Shown one piece after another: positions 6,701 to 7,110 of a stretch of DNA of 7,110 nt. The DNA lies in assembly GCA_965370045.1 (NCBI GenBank), contig CBDUSI010000165.1:1-7110 (forward strand). Direction: 5' to 3'. The translations under genes and the position numbers were made by a program. The notes below the pieces were generated by a model. That model did no database searches, was not told the DNA's origin, and saw only the letters and a program-made list of their open reading frames with translations. Each line of letters starts with the position of its first letter. The first letter of the stretch is position 1. The DNA comes from CAZONU01 sp965370045 (GTDB taxonomy: Bacteria; Planctomycetota; SZUA-567; JAKLDR01).

Positions 6701-7005
6701 TCTCCGCGGCCCTCGCCAAGAAGCGGCGCGGCGGGAAGAAGAAGCGGCGGCCGGCCAGGTTCAAGAACACCGCCCGCAACATCCTGGTGGCCGGAGACCT
6801 GCTGGTCGCGGCGACCCGCAAGGGCACGCTGGAGGTCTACGCCTCGCCGAAGGCGGGAAGCGATGAGCAGCCCAAGCTGGTCTGGGAGTGGAAATCGCCC
6901 AGCGGCGCGGAGATTCAGACCTCGCCCGCGGCGGCCAGCGGGTTCATAGTCGTGGGCTCAGACGATGGACATGTTTACGGGTTCAGCTACGGCAAGGGGA
7001 AATAG
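3757..7005 (+). CDS. ECF sigma factor fused through one membrane helix to two PQQ-like beta-propellers
   Basis: A 1082-residue fusion, numbered from the TTG at 3757 (1094 residues if the poorer GTG at 3721 is used). Residues about 5-90 are sigma region 2 (AFAELVRRHAAMVWR, DVTQATFLVLAG, WLHGIAER). Residues about 114-174 are region 4, with the helix-turn-helix around GRTQAESAEILGRPRGTVARQ. A hydrophobic helix at about 234-253 (AAAVLAVTAALGGGGYLAV) follows the basic KAMTVAKLK, predicting the sigma part inside and the rest outside. Two propellers begin with EWPMLG (Trp279) and DWPMYG (Trp705). They carry D-x-x-TGK-x-x-W-type repeats near 332, 368, 418, 473, 512, 564 and 619, then 761, 810, 851, 894 and 941. 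A basic patch lies at 988-1003. PQQ-like repeats form sensor, scaffold or enzyme propellers; they do not prove PQQ binding. No CxxCH haem site is seen. ECF proteins with long C-terminal extensions are known in Planctomycetota. Signal and target genes are unknown, and no separate anti-sigma gene is present. Confidence 0.9.
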   Translation: MRSDAELLSEYRAHASSPAFAELVRRHAAMVWRTAARLLGDEHLAEDVTQATFLVLAGKPGAVGDGSRVGGWLHGIAERIARTELRSRARRSRREERVVIMRSVSGETAEMAPALVAELDAALSRLPRAVKQVVVLIYLEGRTQAESAEILGRPRGTVARQAKEGLDRLRARLGRRGVGLSSAALLGLLGQEAAIGLPSGATVALAQGGAAASTKAASMSQGMLKAMTVAKLKTAAAVLAVTAALGGGGYLAVKQVPRALARPVAAPAKGKAGKAGPEWPMLGHDAGWSNYSPDKRVKPPFRLKWATFVDSSHRTTMSVAGGRLYGRDSCLDAETGDLLWTANLGGVTTPTYYQGRLYTAKRGVSAFDAATGKKLWGKLGYGICRKSVTGLPVCDGAIYCGRFKEQNGRKTYFACALDAKNGNEIWSTPLIATPKKDKPRKGYDLRVGMGEAAVAGGRVFFTTHVPPAVFALDQKTGKELWRREGVWGQSGVSADEKHVWATDEQQGVVALDAKTGKQLWQWGGSKQHRAKTHYMSVGTSNKQPAFAYGKLFTSNYGRRYTALDAKTGKELWVTGDLKCNPWVGSCAPAVTAAGYVYSSGLYGSEFNARNYLFRLYAVSQATGKPVWKHPVGSRSCARATVAYGRVYLPGDGEYWCFEPVGADYKNDPQAPPSAPAGSLTAMAKPFGGKAGTAEAGDKPKGGKDWPMYGGSPARCGLDVKLGLPVKDVWKFQTGGKVKSSPVIADGTVYVGSDSGELFALDLATGRKKWSAKVTPHPKSKTQSKWLRSAPAVAKGIVVCGADDGVLRAFDAATGKPKWQFRTAGQIRASPAIVGDRVVFGSWDGRCYCVRLSDGKEFWRWEAEDVRMRVQAPPPVAGGRVYVSPWEGRKVFALDLGTGKPVAGYEIRGSYPKPRVGLAQGLAIYRGVIAATGLQSDGALLDAASGKLLGTSGLYGSATFPCLPAFGGGNIYQPASGPGAAKLSAALAKKRRGGKKKRRPARFKNTARNILVAGDLLVAATRKGTLEVYASPKAGSDEQPKLVWEWKSPSGAEIQTSPAAASGFIVVGSDDGHVYGFSYGKGK

Positions 7006-7110
7006 CGCTCGGGCGCCTTTGCCTGGCCCGCGGGACGCGACGGGCAGTGTCCACCGCGGCTAGAGCAATTTAAGTATGTGTAACGAATTGCCGATAAAGG
7101 AAGTATGCCA
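7006..7110. other. Non-coding 3' flank with an AATTGC inverted repeat
   Basis: After the TAG stop, GC-rich sequence with short self-complementary pieces (GCCCG and CGGGC, 10-nt loop) gives way to an AT-richer end. GCAATT (7065-7070) and AATTGC (7086-7091) form 6-bp arms around 15 nt. AAGTATG occurs twice (7072 and 7101). No T-tract terminator is evident. An ATG at 7105 preceded by AAAGGA could start a further gene, but too little is present to judge. Confidence 0.4.

Noticed and set aside
2358..7005. A PQQ biosynthesis and PQQ-sensing pair (PqqE-like radical SAM next to PQQ-like propellers)
   Set aside because: The genes are divergent and there are no pqqA, B, C or D genes. The small frame before the radical SAM gene has no Glu or Tyr and so cannot be PqqA. 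PQQ-like repeats often do not bind PQQ.
7006..7056. Rho-independent terminator after the sigma-propeller gene
   Set aside because: Only short GC arms are present, with no T-run after them, so the evidence is too weak to call.

Overview
This is a GC-rich bacterial window, apparently chromosomal, with five protein genes and no RNA genes, insertion sequences or CRISPR arrays. The best taxonomic clue is the rightmost gene. It is an ECF-type sigma factor whose region 2 (QATFLVLAGK ... GGWLHGIAER) and post-sigma membrane segment resemble the expanded sigma families of Planctomycetota and related PVC or uncultured lineages. That assignment is an inference from one gene; the sequence alone does not fix the phylum.

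Left part (1-2204, minus strand): a compact three-gene set read right to left. First is a TPR protein with a C-terminal Roadblock/LC7 domain, then a minimal single-domain Roadblock protein (MglB-like), then an MglA-family small GTPase. The three genes are separated by 21-nt gaps, each with a good Shine-Dalgarno sequence, so they are very likely one operon. A sigma70-like promoter (TTGACG-16-TAGACT) lies just upstream of the first gene. MglA/MglB pairs act as a GTPase switch and its GAP or exchange regulator in bacterial polarity and motility. Here a second, TPR-bearing Roadblock protein is added, and the GTPase carries a long Ala/Pro/Lys tail that runs off the left edge of the window.

Middle (2358-3419, minus strand): a radical SAM/SPASM protein with all its cluster cysteines, transcribed from its own near-consensus promoter (TTGACT-17-TAGTAT). 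No convincing precursor peptide is next to it; only a doubtful 27-codon reading frame overlaps its start.

Divergent intergenic region (3420-3756): holds that promoter, a strong G6C/GC6 stem-loop and a weak candidate promoter for the rightward gene.

Right part (3757-7005, plus strand): one large gene encoding ECF sigma regions 2 and 4, a single membrane-spanning helix and two tandem PQQ-like beta-propellers. The layout implies a membrane-tethered sigma factor with a large extracytoplasmic sensor or binding domain in the same chain. This is the most unusual object in the window. The start is best placed at a TTG preceded by AGGAG. The last 105 bases are non-coding and more AT-rich, possibly leading to another gene beyond the edge.

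Functional links between the GTPase set, the radical SAM enzyme and the sigma-propeller protein are not shown by the sequence; they are neighbours only.
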